NCBI GenBank assembly: GCA_964603985.1
Contig: CAZRXG010000017.1
Location: forward strand, 1 to 64,000
Source: CAZRXG01 sp964603985
GTDB taxonomy: Bacteria; Chloroflexota; Anaerolineae; Aggregatilineales; UBA3940
DNA length: 64,000 nt
Direction of reading: 5' to 3'
The notes beneath the pieces were generated by a model. That model made no database searches. It was not told where the DNA came from and saw only the letters and a list, made by a program, of their open reading frames with translations. Both the position numbers and the translations under genes were made by a program. Of this stretch, positions 28,410 to 37,165 are shown one piece after another. Position 1 is the first letter of the stretch, and the number at the start of each line of letters is the position of its first letter.

Positions 28410-29753
28410 ATGAGCTATTTACCACATACCGAAGCCGACGTTGAGGCCATGCTGAAAACGATCGGCATCAAGAGCGTCGAAGACCTGTTCCAGGACGTGC
28501 CGGGAGAGGCTCGCTTCCCGAAGCTCGACCTGCCGGAGGGCCTCAGCCCGATGGAGGTCGCCTGGCTCATCGAAGACATGAGCAGCGAGAACCTCCCCGG
28601 CGGCAAGACGGCCATCTTTCTCGGCGCGGGCGCGTACAATCACTACAGCCCGCCCGTCGTCAACCACGTCATTCTGCGTGGTGAGTTCCTCACGGCCTAC
28701 ACCCCCTACCAGCCGGAGGTCAGCCAGGGCACATTGCAGGCCATCTACGAATACCAGAGCATGATCTGCGCGCTGACCGGCATGGAGGTCTCGAACGCCA
28801 GCCACTACGACGGGGCGACCTCGCTGGCCGAGGCGGTGATCACAACTATCGGCGTGCTGCGCGGCAAGCGGAGCAAGATCGTCCTCAGCCCCGGCGTCCA
28901 CCCGGAGCACCGCGCCGTCGTCCGCACCTACACCCAGGGCATGGGCCTGACCATCACCGGCGACGAGGGTGACTCGGTCGACCTGGACGCGCTCATCGCC
29001 GCGATTGACGACAACACGGCCATGGTCGCAGTCGCCTATCCCAACTTCTTCGGCCAGATCGAGGACATCGCGCGGGTGATCCGGGCCGCGCACGATCACG
29101 GGGCGCTGGCCTGCGTCACCGTCGACCCGGTCGCGCTGGGCATGCTCAAACCGCCCGGCCTGATGGGGGCCGACATCGTGGTCGGCGAGGGGCAGAGCCT
29201 GGGCATCCCGATGAGCTTCGGCGGGCCGTACCTGGGCATCTTCGCCACCCGCCAGAAGTACGTGCGCAAGATGGCCGGGCGGCTCATCGGCGAGACGGTC
29301 GACGTGAGCGGCGAAACCGGTTACGTGCTCACCCTCGCCACACGCGAGCAGCACATCCGCCGTGAGCGGGCGAGCAGCAACATCTGCACCAACCAGGGGT
29401 TGATCGCGCTGGCCGCCGCCGTGTACATGAGCATCATGGGCAAGAGCGGTTTGCGCCAGGTCGCCGAATTGTGCTACCACAAATCGCACTACGCCGCCGA
29501 CCAGATCGACCGGCTGGCAGGCTACAGCGTGGATAAGAGCAAACCCTTCTTCAAGGAGTTTGTCGTTCAGTGCCCCAAGCCAGTGGACGAGATCAACCGG
29601 CACCTGCTCGACGAGTACACCATCATCGGCGGCTACGACCTGGGGCGCGACTTCCCCGGACGCACGAACCAGTTGCTGATCGCCGTCACCGAGATGAACA
29701 CCCGTGAAGAGATCGACAGCCTGGTAGAGGGATTGGCGGAGGCAGCAAAATGA
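28410..29753 (+). CDS. gcvPA: Glycine dehydrogenase (decarboxylating) subunit 1
   Basis: 447 residues, the N-terminal half of a split P protein, which with GcvPB decarboxylates glycine and passes the aminomethyl group to GcvH. Motifs include the N-terminal YLPHT, the FLGAGAYNHYSPP segment, and the SFGGPYLGIFAT and RREKATSNICTNQ-like (RRERASSNICTNQ) regions. The ATG at 28410, with GGAG six bases upstream, is chosen over an in-frame TTG two codons earlier. Its stop overlaps gcvPB in ATGA. Confidence 0.97.
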   Translation: MSYLPHTEADVEAMLKTIGIKSVEDLFQDVPGEARFPKLDLPEGLSPMEVAWLIEDMSSENLPGGKTAIFLGAGAYNHYSPPVVNHVILRGEFLTAYTPYQPEVSQGTLQAIYEYQSMICALTGMEVSNASHYDGATSLAEAVITTIGVLRGKRSKIVLSPGVHPEHRAVVRTYTQGMGLTITGDEGDSVDLDALIAAIDDNTAMVAVAYPNFFGQIEDIARVIRAAHDHGALACVTVDPVALGMLKPPGLMGADIVVGEGQSLGIPMSFGGPYLGIFATRQKYVRKMAGRLIGETVDVSGETGYVLTLATREQHIRRERASSNICTNQGLIALAAAVYMSIMGKSGLRQVAELCYHKSHYAADQIDRLAGYSVDKSKPFFKEFVVQCPKPVDEINRHLLDEYTIIGGYDLGRDFPGRTNQLLIAVTEMNTREEIDSLVEGLAEAAK

Positions 29754-31255
29754 TTGAACCACTGATCTACGACCTGAGTTCACCGGGACGCACGGGCGTC
29801 ACCCTGCCCGAATTGGACGTTCCACCGGCAGACCTGCCCGCCGACCTGGTGCGCGATGACCTGGATCTGCCGGAGGTGAGCGAGATCGACGTGGTGCGCC
29901 ACTACCTGCGCCTCTCACACCTCAACCACAGCATCGACGAGAACTTTTACCCGCTCGGCTCGTGCACCATGAAGTACAATCCCAAGATCAACGAGGACAT
30001 GGCGCGCCTGCCGGGCTTCGCCGCGCTGCACCCCTACCAGCATCCCGACACCGTCCAGGGCGCGCTGGAGCTGATGTACGAGTTGCAGGAGTGGCTCAAG
30101 AAGCTGACCGGCTTCGCGGGCGTCTCGCTGCAACCGGCAGCCGGTGCGCACGGTGAATTTACCGGCATCCTGATGATGCGCGCCTACCACCTCGACCGGG
30201 GCGACACCAAGCGCGTCAAGGTGCTGATCCCCGACTCGGCGCACGGCACCAACCCGGCCAGCACCACCATGAGTGGCCTGGAGGTCATCGTGCTTCCCTC
30301 TGACGACCGCGGCAACGTCGACATTGACGCCCTGCGCGAGCAGTGTGACGACACCGTCGTCGGCCTGATGCTCACCAACCCCAATACGCTCGGCCTGTTC
30401 GAAGAGAACGTCCTCGAGGTGGTCGAGATGGTGAACAACTGCGGCGGGCTGATCTACGGCGACGGGGCCAACTTCAACGCGCTGATGGGCATCGTCAAGC
30501 CCGGTGAACTGGGCTTCGACGTGCTGCACTTCAACCTGCATAAGACCTTCAGCACCCCGCACGGCGGCGGCGGCCCCGGCTCCGGGCCGGTGGGCGTCTC
30601 CGAGCGGCTGCTGCCTTTCCTGCCCGGCCCGGTCGTCGACATCGTCGCCGATCCCGTCTCCGGCGAGGACATGCCCGAATACGGCTTCGTGACGCCGGAA
30701 AAGAGCATCGGGCGCATGAAGTCCTTCTACGGGCAGTTCGGCATAATCGTCCGCGCCTACACCTACATGCTGGTCAACGGCGGCGCGGGCCTCCGCCGCG
30801 TCAGCGAGATGGCCGTCCTGAATGCCAATTACCTGATGAAGCGCCTCGCCGAGGCGTGGGAGATCCCATACGGCAACCGCACCTGCATGCACGAGTTCGT
30901 CGCCGAAGGGGACCTGCTCGACCTGGAGCCGGAGGTGCACGCGCTCGACGTAGCCAAGCGCCTGATGGATTTTGGCTTCCACCCGCCGACCAACTACTTC
31001 CCGCTCGGCAGACCGGCGGGGACCACGCTGCGGGTGAACGGAGCGCTGATGATCGAGCCGACCGAGACCGAGAGCAAGGAGACGCTGGACGCGTTCGCCG
31101 ACGCGATGCTGACCATCGCGCGGGAGGCGCGCGAGCAGCCCGACCTGCTCCACGAAGCGCCGCACACCACGCCGATTGGTCGGCTGGACGAGGTGCGCGC
31201 CGCCAAGGAGCTTGTCCTGTGCTGCCGCCCGGTCCCCGAACCTGAGTCGGCGTAA
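29750..31255 (+). CDS. gcvPB: Glycine dehydrogenase (decarboxylating) subunit 2
   Basis: 501 residues, the PLP-bearing half of the split P protein. The PLP lysine is K265 in FNLHKTFSTPHGGGGPGSGPVG. FYPLGSCTMKYNPKINE and LQPAAGAHGEFTG are typical N-terminal motifs. Translation is coupled to gcvPA by a 4-bp overlap. A Rho-independent terminator follows at 31288, closing the gcvH-gcvPA-gcvPB operon. Confidence 0.97.
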   Translation: MIEPLIYDLSSPGRTGVTLPELDVPPADLPADLVRDDLDLPEVSEIDVVRHYLRLSHLNHSIDENFYPLGSCTMKYNPKINEDMARLPGFAALHPYQHPDTVQGALELMYELQEWLKKLTGFAGVSLQPAAGAHGEFTGILMMRAYHLDRGDTKRVKVLIPDSAHGTNPASTTMSGLEVIVLPSDDRGNVDIDALREQCDDTVVGLMLTNPNTLGLFEENVLEVVEMVNNCGGLIYGDGANFNALMGIVKPGELGFDVLHFNLHKTFSTPHGGGGPGSGPVGVSERLLPFLPGPVVDIVADPVSGEDMPEYGFVTPEKSIGRMKSFYGQFGIIVRAYTYMLVNGGAGLRRVSEMAVLNANYLMKRLAEAWEIPYGNRTCMHEFVAEGDLLDLEPEVHALDVAKRLMDFGFHPPTNYFPLGRPAGTTLRVNGALMIEPTETESKETLDAFADAMLTIAREAREQPDLLHEAPHTTPIGRLDEVRAAKELVLCCRPVPEPESA

Positions 31256-31287
31256 CCTCGCCGCAAGAGCAACCGGGATTCGCAATC

Positions 31288-31319
31288 AAGGCCCTCTTCC
31301 GCTCAGGAGGGGGCCTTTT
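31288..31319 (+). terminator. Rho-independent terminator of the gcv operon
   Basis: AAGGCCC (31288-31294) pairs with GGGCCTT (31311-31317), with further pairing inside around a GCTCA loop, and ends in TTTT. It lies 33 bases after the gcvPB stop. Confidence 0.85.
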
Positions 31320-31428
31320 GCGTTCGCGTGGGGATCGGGCATCTGACTTTGCCTCTCGGACGAATTATGCTACAAAGGGGACGATTGAGTGAGGCAGTCC
31401 ACGCACACAGCAGTGAGGAGGGGCACGC

Positions 31429-34032
31429 ATGAAAAGCAAGTTGGGCTTCCACATCGACATCCAGGGACACCACGGCCAGATCGAGAAAATGGTCCGCGCC
31501 GAGACCAAGATCATCAAAATCATCAGCTCGATGGGCATGCTATGCGACCTGTACAGAGCCCTGGGCGATAAGACCATCTTCATCGCCCGCGACTGGAAGG
31601 TGACCGACGACTTCCTGCGCTTTGGGGGACGCGAGGATCCCAAGGGGGCAGCCGCGCGCTGGGTGGAAGGCATGCGCCCCGCCATGGTGCAGGTTCCCTT
31701 CGCCTACTGGGAGAGCTTCAACGAGATGTCCAACTGGGACAGCCTGCGCCAGTACGGCGAGTTCGAGGCCGAGCGCCAGCGCCTGATGGCGGCGGAGGGC
31801 TTTAAAGCCTGCATCGGCAACTTCGCGACCGGCACCCCGGCCGTCAGCCACGAGGACGGCGACGGGCGCGAGGACGTCTGGCCGGATTTCTACCCGGCGC
31901 TGGAGGTCGCCCACGAGCTGGGCAACATCCTGGGTCTGCACGAGTACGCCGGTCTGTGGATGGACCTGTGGTACGGCCCCAACCAGTCCGACGAGCTGCT
32001 GAGCGGCAACCGCGTGCCCTTCCCCGAAGAGCGCTACGAGGGCTGGCTGTTCGCCCGCTACCGCAAGGTCTGGCGGCGGCACATCGAGCCAAACGGCTGG
32101 TCGAACATTCGCATCGCTCTGACCGAGTTCGGCTTCGACATGGCCGGGACGGTCGACACCGACGTTCTGGCCGGGTATACCTGCGGCTCCTGGTCGACGC
32201 TGGGACCCGCCTGGAGCAGGCTCGATGGCCGCAACGACGCGGAGGATTACTACGTCGAGCAGTTGCAGTGGGCCGACCGCCAGATGCAGAAAGACCCCTA
32301 CCTCATCGGCTGCACGATCTTCACCTGGGGCACGCTGGGCGAGCTGTGGAAGGATTTTGAGATCCAGGGCAGGGTCGCCGATCTGCTGATCGACTACATC
32401 GATCAGACGGAGGACGAGGATGACGAGCCGTTCGTCTTGCCCTCGATGTACGTGACGCCCATGCCCGAAGACGGCCTGCGCGTCAGGGAAGGGCCGTCGG
32501 GAGATCACCCCGTCGTCGGGCTGGTCCACCCCGGCGACAAGCTCGGCGCGCTGGAGAGGAAAGAGGACGTGCTCGCCAAGCTGGGCCGGAGCGGGCAGTG
32601 GATCAAGGTGCGCATCCCAACCGGCGACGAAGGCTACGTCGCCGCCTGGCTGAGCGAGCTTTACACCGGCCCCCAGCCGCACGACCCCGACCCGGATAAG
32701 TTGTACGTGACGCCGGTCGTCGCGCGCGGCGTGAAGGTCATCAGCGGGGCCGCCGAAAACTTCAAGACGCTCACCACGGTCCCGCTCGGCGAAATGGTGG
32801 AAGTGCTGGACCCGGAGGACGAGGCCCTGCCCAAGATCGGCGAGAAGAACACCTGGCTCAAAGTGCGCACCGCAAGGGGCATTAACGGCTGGCTCTCCGG
32901 CGAATTCATCGAGCGCGTGCCCACCGGTGAGGCGCCCCCGGAGCCGGATGACAAGCTCTACGTGCGCACCACGGCCAGCGATGGCCTCCGCATCCGGTCC
33001 GGGCCGAGCGCCCAGCACAGCCCGGTCACGCTGGTCATGCCCTCAGATCGCATGGAGACCATCGGCGACCCGCGCCAGCTACGCGCCCAACTGGGCAAGC
33101 GCAGGCAGTGGATACACGTCAGGACGCCGGGAGACATCACCGGGTGGGGCGCGGCGTGGCTCTTAGAGGAAGCGCCGGGTTACTTCGAATGGCCGGTCGG
33201 CCACGCGCTGGTCGGGCTGCACGGCCCGACCGACATCGGCGAGTGGACGTGGGACGACGAGGCTTACCACGTCATTCATGAGGCGAAGATCGAGGCCGTC
33301 AAGCTGATCTCAGCCGGGGATATGGGCGGCAACGTCGTCGCCCGCCTGCGGCAGCAGGGTGTCAAGTTCATCCTGGCGCGTCTCTTTGGCCGTTTCTCCG
33401 AGCAGATCCCCGCCGAGCGGTTCGTCCGCGAGAACGCCGACACTGCCCTCCGCCTGTACGATGCCGGTATCCGCTACTTCGAAGTGCACAACGAGCCGAA
33501 CCTGCACAAGCCGGACTCACCGGAAGGTATGTGGGTGATGTGGCGCAACGGCAAGGAATTCGGCGACTATTTCCTGGAATCGGTCCGGCTGCTCAAGAAC
33601 CTGATGCCCGGCGCGCAGTTCGGGTTCCCCGGCCTGTCACCGGGCGGTGATGAGCCGAATCTACGTGCCGACTCCGAGACCTTCCTCGCGCAGGCCGAGG
33701 CAGCCACCCGTGAGGCTGACTTCATCTGCATGCACACCTACTGGGGGCCGGACGGCTCGACCTACCTGGACTCGATTGCCGAGGTGCGGGCTTACTGCGA
33801 CCGCTTCCCCAACAAGCTGATCTTCGTCACCGAGTTCAGCAACCCCAGCGAAAATGTCAACAAGGACATCAAAGGACGGGAGTACGTCCAGTTCTACACC
33901 GAGGCGCGGGAGCTTCCTCCCAACCTGGGAGCACTGTTCGCCTTCACGCTGTCCGCCGCTGAGGGATTTGAGCACGAGACGTGGAAGGGCAGCTCTATCG
34001 TGAGCCGGGTCGGCTCGCGCTCGCTGGGTTAG
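31429..34032 (+). CDS. Double glycosidase-like barrel protein with three SH3 domains
   Basis: 867 residues in the order barrel, SH3-SH3-SH3, barrel. The first (about 1-325) is a clan GH-A-like TIM barrel with candidate catalytic residues Glu99 (WESFNEM) and Glu233 (ALTEFGFD). Three SH3b repeats follow (about 345-420, 425-500, 505-580), each with a GLRVREGPS-like start and W-I/L-KVR. The second barrel (about 590-867) has Glu689 in HNEPNL and Glu802 in FVTEFSN, the classic acid/base and nucleophile pattern. There is no signal peptide or transmembrane segment, which is odd for SH3b/glycosidase proteins that usually act outside the cell. It is monocistronic. Substrate unknown; a cell-wall or glycan-binding role is inferred. 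Confidence 0.8.
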   Translation: MKSKLGFHIDIQGHHGQIEKMVRAETKIIKIISSMGMLCDLYRALGDKTIFIARDWKVTDDFLRFGGREDPKGAAARWVEGMRPAMVQVPFAYWESFNEMSNWDSLRQYGEFEAERQRLMAAEGFKACIGNFATGTPAVSHEDGDGREDVWPDFYPALEVAHELGNILGLHEYAGLWMDLWYGPNQSDELLSGNRVPFPEERYEGWLFARYRKVWRRHIEPNGWSNIRIALTEFGFDMAGTVDTDVLAGYTCGSWSTLGPAWSRLDGRNDAEDYYVEQLQWADRQMQKDPYLIGCTIFTWGTLGELWKDFEIQGRVADLLIDYIDQTEDEDDEPFVLPSMYVTPMPEDGLRVREGPSGDHPVVGLVHPGDKLGALERKEDVLAKLGRSGQWIKVRIPTGDEGYVAAWLSELYTGPQPHDPDPDKLYVTPVVARGVKVISGAAENFKTLTTVPLGEMVEVLDPEDEALPKIGEKNTWLKVRTARGINGWLSGEFIERVPTGEAPPEPDDKLYVRTTASDGLRIRSGPSAQHSPVTLVMPSDRMETIGDPRQLRAQLGKRRQWIHVRTPGDITGWGAAWLLEEAPGYFEWPVGHALVGLHGPTDIGEWTWDDEAYHVIHEAKIEAVKLISAGDMGGNVVARLRQQGVKFILARLFGRFSEQIPAERFVRENADTALRLYDAGIRYFEVHNEPNLHKPDSPEGMWVMWRNGKEFGDYFLESVRLLKNLMPGAQFGFPGLSPGGDEPNLRADSETFLAQAEAATREADFICMHTYWGPDGSTYLDSIAEVRAYCDRFPNKLIFVTEFSNPSENVNKDIKGREYVQFYTEARELPPNLGALFAFTLSAAEGFEHETWKGSSIVSRVGSRSLG

Positions 34033-34065
34033 CCGCTCCACGTCCGGCACACCGGAGGAAATCCA

Positions 34066-34103
34066 ACAAGCGCCCGGCTGTTTGACCCAGGCCGGGCGCT
34101 TGT
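34066..34103. terminator. 13-bp convergent hairpin
   Basis: ACAAGCGCCCGGC (34066-34078) pairs perfectly with GCCGGGCGCTTGT (34091-34103) around a 12-base loop, between the plus-strand SH3 protein gene and the minus-strand tRNA-Val. No long T-run; it is well placed to end both transcripts. Confidence 0.65.
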
Positions 34104-34106
34104 CAC

Positions 34107-34183
34107 TGGTGGGCGGTACAAGACTCGAACTTGTGGCCTCTTCCTTGTAAGGGAAGCGCTCTAACCAACTGAGCTAACCGCCC
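34107..34183 (-). tRNA. tRNA-Val (anticodon UAC)
   Basis: Acceptor arms GGGCGGT and ACCGCCC pair fully. The D-loop is TAGCTCAGTTGGTTAGAGC, the anticodon loop CTTACAA gives TAC, and the T-arm is ACAAGTTCGAGTCTTGT. CCA is encoded at 34109-34107, unlike the tRNA-Leu at 10719. The length is 77 bases. Confidence 0.97.
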
Positions 34184-34254
34184 CATTATCGGCGATTATA
34201 GCCGGGGGATCAGAGCGCTGTCAACCCCGGCGATCACAGGTGAGGCACAAAAGC

Positions 34255-34443
34255 TCAGGCGTCAGCCGATTCGTCCTCCGCTTCGCCCTCACCCTCTTCT
34301 TCGTCCCCTTTCAAGCCCTGGCGAAATTCGCTGATCGCGGAGCCAAGCTCTCTCCCCACCTTTGAGACCCGCCCCACGCCAAAGACGAGCAGGACAATCG
34401 CCAGGATGATAATCAACTCAACCGGGCCAAGATTACGCAGCAC
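34255..34443 (-). CDS. tatA: Twin-arginine translocase component TatA/E
   Basis: A 62-residue TatA/E-family protein of the pore-forming subunit that exports folded proteins. An N-terminal membrane helix (about 8-22) is followed by the conserved FGVGRV hinge and an amphipathic helix (LGSAISEFRQGL), then a short acidic tail. The start is GTG at 34443, with a near-perfect AGGAGGTGA ribosome binding site. No tatC is adjacent. Confidence 0.95.
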   Translation of the reverse strand: MLRNLGPVELIIILAIVLLVFGVGRVSKVGRELGSAISEFRQGLKGDEEEGEGEAEDESADA

Positions 34444-34483
34444 AGTATCACCTCCTGCCTCTTAGATTTTCGCTCACGCACAC

Positions 34484-34627
34484 TCATAGTAAGGCCTGAC
34501 TCTTCGTTCTGTCAAGCACCCAACCGGCGACGTTGCGCCCGGTGCCAGCCTGCCGGTCGATGAACGGCTCGATCATCCCGTGCTCAAGCGCCATCATCCT
34601 GATCCATTGGTCGGGTTTGAGGCCCAT
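34484..34627 (-). pseudogene. Truncated dCTP deaminase (dcd) N-terminal fragment
   Basis: A 47-codon frame starting at ATG 34627, with AGAGGAG upstream. Its first 22 residues (MGLKPDQWIRMMALEHGMIEPF) match the N-terminus of dCTP deaminase, which typically reads xIKxDxWIRRMAxEHGMIEPF. After residue 22 the similarity stops and the frame ends 25 codons later; the catalytic HSRTT-type motifs are absent. It follows argS at 33 bp on the same strand. The likely explanation is a deletion that removed nearly all of dcd. A full copy would have to exist elsewhere. Confidence 0.6.
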
Positions 34628-34660
34628 TCGGAACCTGCTCCTCTCGCCGCAGAGCGGGTG

Positions 34661-36316
34661 TCACATCTGCTCAGGGGCACTCATGCCCATCAGATCGAGC
34701 ACGCACTTGAACACGACCTGCGCCGCCGCGTAGAGCTTGAGCCGCGCCCGCGCCAGATCCTCCGGCACCTCGCTGTGCAGGGCGCGGATCTCCTCGTACG
34801 TCGGGTGGAACAGGCGCGCCAGCTCCTCGTGCGCCCAGAAGGCGAGCTTGTGCGGCTCTAACTCCTGCACGGCCTGCTCGACGACCTCCGGCAGTTCGAC
34901 CAGCTTGCGGATCAGGGCCAGCTCGCGCAGGTCGGTCAGCAGCGCAACGTCGCCGCCCTCCGGCGTGAGGCCGTACTCCTCTCCGGCCTTGCGCGCGATG
35001 CTCGCGCAGCGCACGTGCGCGTTCTGGATGTAGTACACCGGGTTCTCGTTCGAGTGTTTGCGCGCCAGGTCAAGGTCGAAGAGCATCTCGCTGTTCGGGC
35101 TGCGGGCCAGGATGAAGTAGCGCACCGCGTCGGCCCCTACGTCGTCAACCAGCTCGTCCAGCGTGACAAACTGGCCTTTGCGCGTGCTCATGCGCTTCTC
35201 CTCGCCGCCTTCGATGAGCGTCACAAACTGGTGGATGATCACCCTGACCCGGCTGTCGTCGTAGCCCAGGGCCCGCAGCCCGGCCAGCACATCCGGGTAC
35301 TCCTCGATGTGATCCGCGCCCAGGATGTTGATCGCCGGGTCGAAGCCGCGCTCCAGCTTGTCGATGTGATAGGCGATGTCGGGCGTGCGATAGGTCGGCT
35401 CGCCGCTCGACTTGATGAGCACCTTGTCCTGCTCCATGCCAAGCTCGGTCGTCTTGAACCACATCGCCCCACCCTGCTCGTAGGCCAGACCGCGCTCGCG
35501 CAGGTCGTCGACCACCGCCTGAACCGCGCCGCTCTCGTAGAGGGAGTTCTCGTTGAAATAGTTATCAAAGACAATGTTGATCCGCTTCAGCGCGGCACGG
35601 ATCGTCTCGAAGATGTGGGCTTCCGCGTACTCCTTGAACGGCTCCCAGTCGTCGTCCTTGAGCGCGTCGCCCTGCTCTTCGATCAACCGGTCGGCGATGT
35701 CATACAGGTAATCCCCCTGATAGCCGTCCTCCGGGAACTCGAAGTCCAGCCCCAGCCGCTCGCGGTAGCGCGCCTTAAGGCTCTCCCCCAGCTTGCGCAT
35801 CTGCCGCCCGGCGTTGTTGAAGTAATACTCCATCTCGACCCGGTAGCCCATCGCGCGCAGCAGGCGGGCCAGCGTATCGCCCATCACGCCGCCGCGAACA
35901 CGCCCGACGGTGATCGGCCCGGTGGGGTTGGCGCTGACGCATTCCACCTGGGCACGCTTCCCGGCGAAGTCGTCCATCTGCGCGAACGACTCGCCCTGCT
36001 CCAGGATTAGGTCTACCTGCCGTTGCAGCCACGCCTCGGCCAGCCGGAAGTTCATGAACCCCCCTACCCTATCGACCGCCGCGACGTATTCCGTCGGCGG
36101 GAAGTGGGCGAGGATCGCCTCCGCGATATGGTCTGGCTTCATGCGGGCCGGTTTGGCAAGCTGCATGGCGGCGGGCGTGGCGTAGTCGCCGTATTCGGGC
36201 CTGTCGGAACGCGTGACCTTGATCGGGGGGATGTCAAAGGCGGGCAGTGCGCCCGCTTCCTGTGCACTCCGGATCGCCCGTTCAACCTGTCGAGCCAAGT
36301 CCTGCGGAATCCGCAT
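34661..36316 (-). CDS. argS: Arginyl-tRNA synthetase
   Basis: A 551-residue class I synthetase charging tRNA-Arg. It has the N-terminal ArgRS additional domain, SANPTGPI at the catalytic core, the KMSKS-equivalent MSTRKGQ, and the C-terminal DALR anticodon-binding domain ending LDLMGMSAPEQM. The HIGH signature, usually HVGH in ArgRS, reads TVGR: both histidines are replaced. The ATG at 36316 is preferred over frames up to nine codons longer because GGAGGAG lies nine bases upstream. Everything else is canonical, so the enzyme is probably active, but the HIGH change is noteworthy. Confidence 0.95.
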   Translation of the reverse strand: MRIPQDLARQVERAIRSAQEAGALPAFDIPPIKVTRSDRPEYGDYATPAAMQLAKPARMKPDHIAEAILAHFPPTEYVAAVDRVGGFMNFRLAEAWLQRQVDLILEQGESFAQMDDFAGKRAQVECVSANPTGPITVGRVRGGVMGDTLARLLRAMGYRVEMEYYFNNAGRQMRKLGESLKARYRERLGLDFEFPEDGYQGDYLYDIADRLIEEQGDALKDDDWEPFKEYAEAHIFETIRAALKRINIVFDNYFNENSLYESGAVQAVVDDLRERGLAYEQGGAMWFKTTELGMEQDKVLIKSSGEPTYRTPDIAYHIDKLERGFDPAINILGADHIEEYPDVLAGLRALGYDDSRVRVIIHQFVTLIEGGEEKRMSTRKGQFVTLDELVDDVGADAVRYFILARSPNSEMLFDLDLARKHSNENPVYYIQNAHVRCASIARKAGEEYGLTPEGGDVALLTDLRELALIRKLVELPEVVEQAVQELEPHKLAFWAHEELARLFHPTYEEIRALHSEVPEDLARARLKLYAAAQVVFKCVLDLMGMSAPEQM

Positions 36317-36398
36317 TACGGTCTTCTCCTCCATAGCCGACACTCAGCGCGCAATTGTAGCACGAAGTACATCCCCCTCCAACGGGGCCGCGCGCCGG

Positions 36399-36427
36399 TT
36401 GACACTCACCCGCTTGACATCTATAAT
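36399..36427 (+). promoter_or_regulatory. Consensus sigma-70 promoter for the XRE regulator
   Basis: TTGACA (36399-36404), a 17-base spacer, TATAAT (36422-36427): a perfect match to the consensus, 40 bases before the start codon. A second TTGACA inside the spacer (36414-36419) is too close to the -10 to function with it. Confidence 0.88.
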
Positions 36428-36467
36428 GCCGGTGAACTAACACTTAACCGGGGGAAGGTAGGTTGCT

Positions 36468-37154
36468 ATGGCGTCAGATGTACAGGAACTCATCCAGGTC
36501 AAGAATCGTATTCTGGGCGTGTTGCTGAAGGACGCGCGCGAGGCGTCCGGGCGCGACATGGCCGATTGTGCCTCCCTGCTCGGCATCTCCGAGGAGGATT
36601 ACCGGGCTATGGAGGTGGGGCTTCAATCTCCCACACTCCCCCAACTTGAGATCCTGGCCTACGTTTTCAACCTGCCCATCGACCACTTCTGGGGCACCGA
36701 TACGCTGGCGTCCCAGCGCCGCGAGGAGGAGATCAAAGACCGCGTGCCGGATCTGCTGATGCTCCGCCAGCGCATCATCGGCCTCAAGCTGCGCCAACTG
36801 CGCGAAAAAGCCGGTATGACCGTCGCGCAGGTGGCGGAGAAGACGGGCATCGGCCAGGAGGACATCGAGGCCGTCGAGGAGGGGATGATCGCCTACCCCG
36901 TCCATGCGCTGGAGATGTTGGTCCGCGCCGTGCAGGGCGGCCTTAACGACCTGCGCGAGGGGCACGGGCCGGTGGGCAACTGGCTCCAGGCGCAGAAGGA
37001 CTTCGATGCGTTCCTGGAGATGCCGTCCGACCTGCGCGAATTCGTCCTGAAGCCCATCAACCGCAGTTACCTGGATCTCGCCATCCGCCTGAGCAACATG
37101 GAAGTCAACAAACTGCGCACCATCGCAGAGAGCATCCTGGAGATCACCTACTAA
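36468..37154 (+). CDS. Transcriptional regulator with two XRE-type HTH domains
   Basis: A 228-residue protein with two helix-turn-helix modules. The first, at about residues 18-70, includes LKDAREASGRDMADCASLLGISEEDYRAMEVG. The second, at about 103-140, includes LRQLREKAGMTVAQVAEKTGIGQEDIEAVEEG. The rest is helical and may mediate dimerisation. Tandem HTH units suggest bipartite or dual-site DNA binding. It is driven by a perfect consensus promoter and followed 11 bases later by a TPR gene, divergent from argS. Target genes unknown. Confidence 0.85.
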   Translation: MASDVQELIQVKNRILGVLLKDAREASGRDMADCASLLGISEEDYRAMEVGLQSPTLPQLEILAYVFNLPIDHFWGTDTLASQRREEEIKDRVPDLLMLRQRIIGLKLRQLREKAGMTVAQVAEKTGIGQEDIEAVEEGMIAYPVHALEMLVRAVQGGLNDLREGHGPVGNWLQAQKDFDAFLEMPSDLREFVLKPINRSYLDLAIRLSNMEVNKLRTIAESILEITY

Positions 37155-37165
37155 AAGAAGCACCT

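Noticed and set aside
28419..29783. A 454-codon open frame on the minus strand
   Set aside because: Antisense to gcvPA, whose PLP and family motifs are certain; His/Asp/Val-rich shadow composition.
29915..31285. A 456-codon open frame on the minus strand
   Set aside because: Antisense to gcvPB and running through the operon terminator; no motif.
31540..33018. A 492-codon open frame on the minus strand
   Set aside because: Antisense to the SH3/glycosidase-like gene; no domain recognisable.
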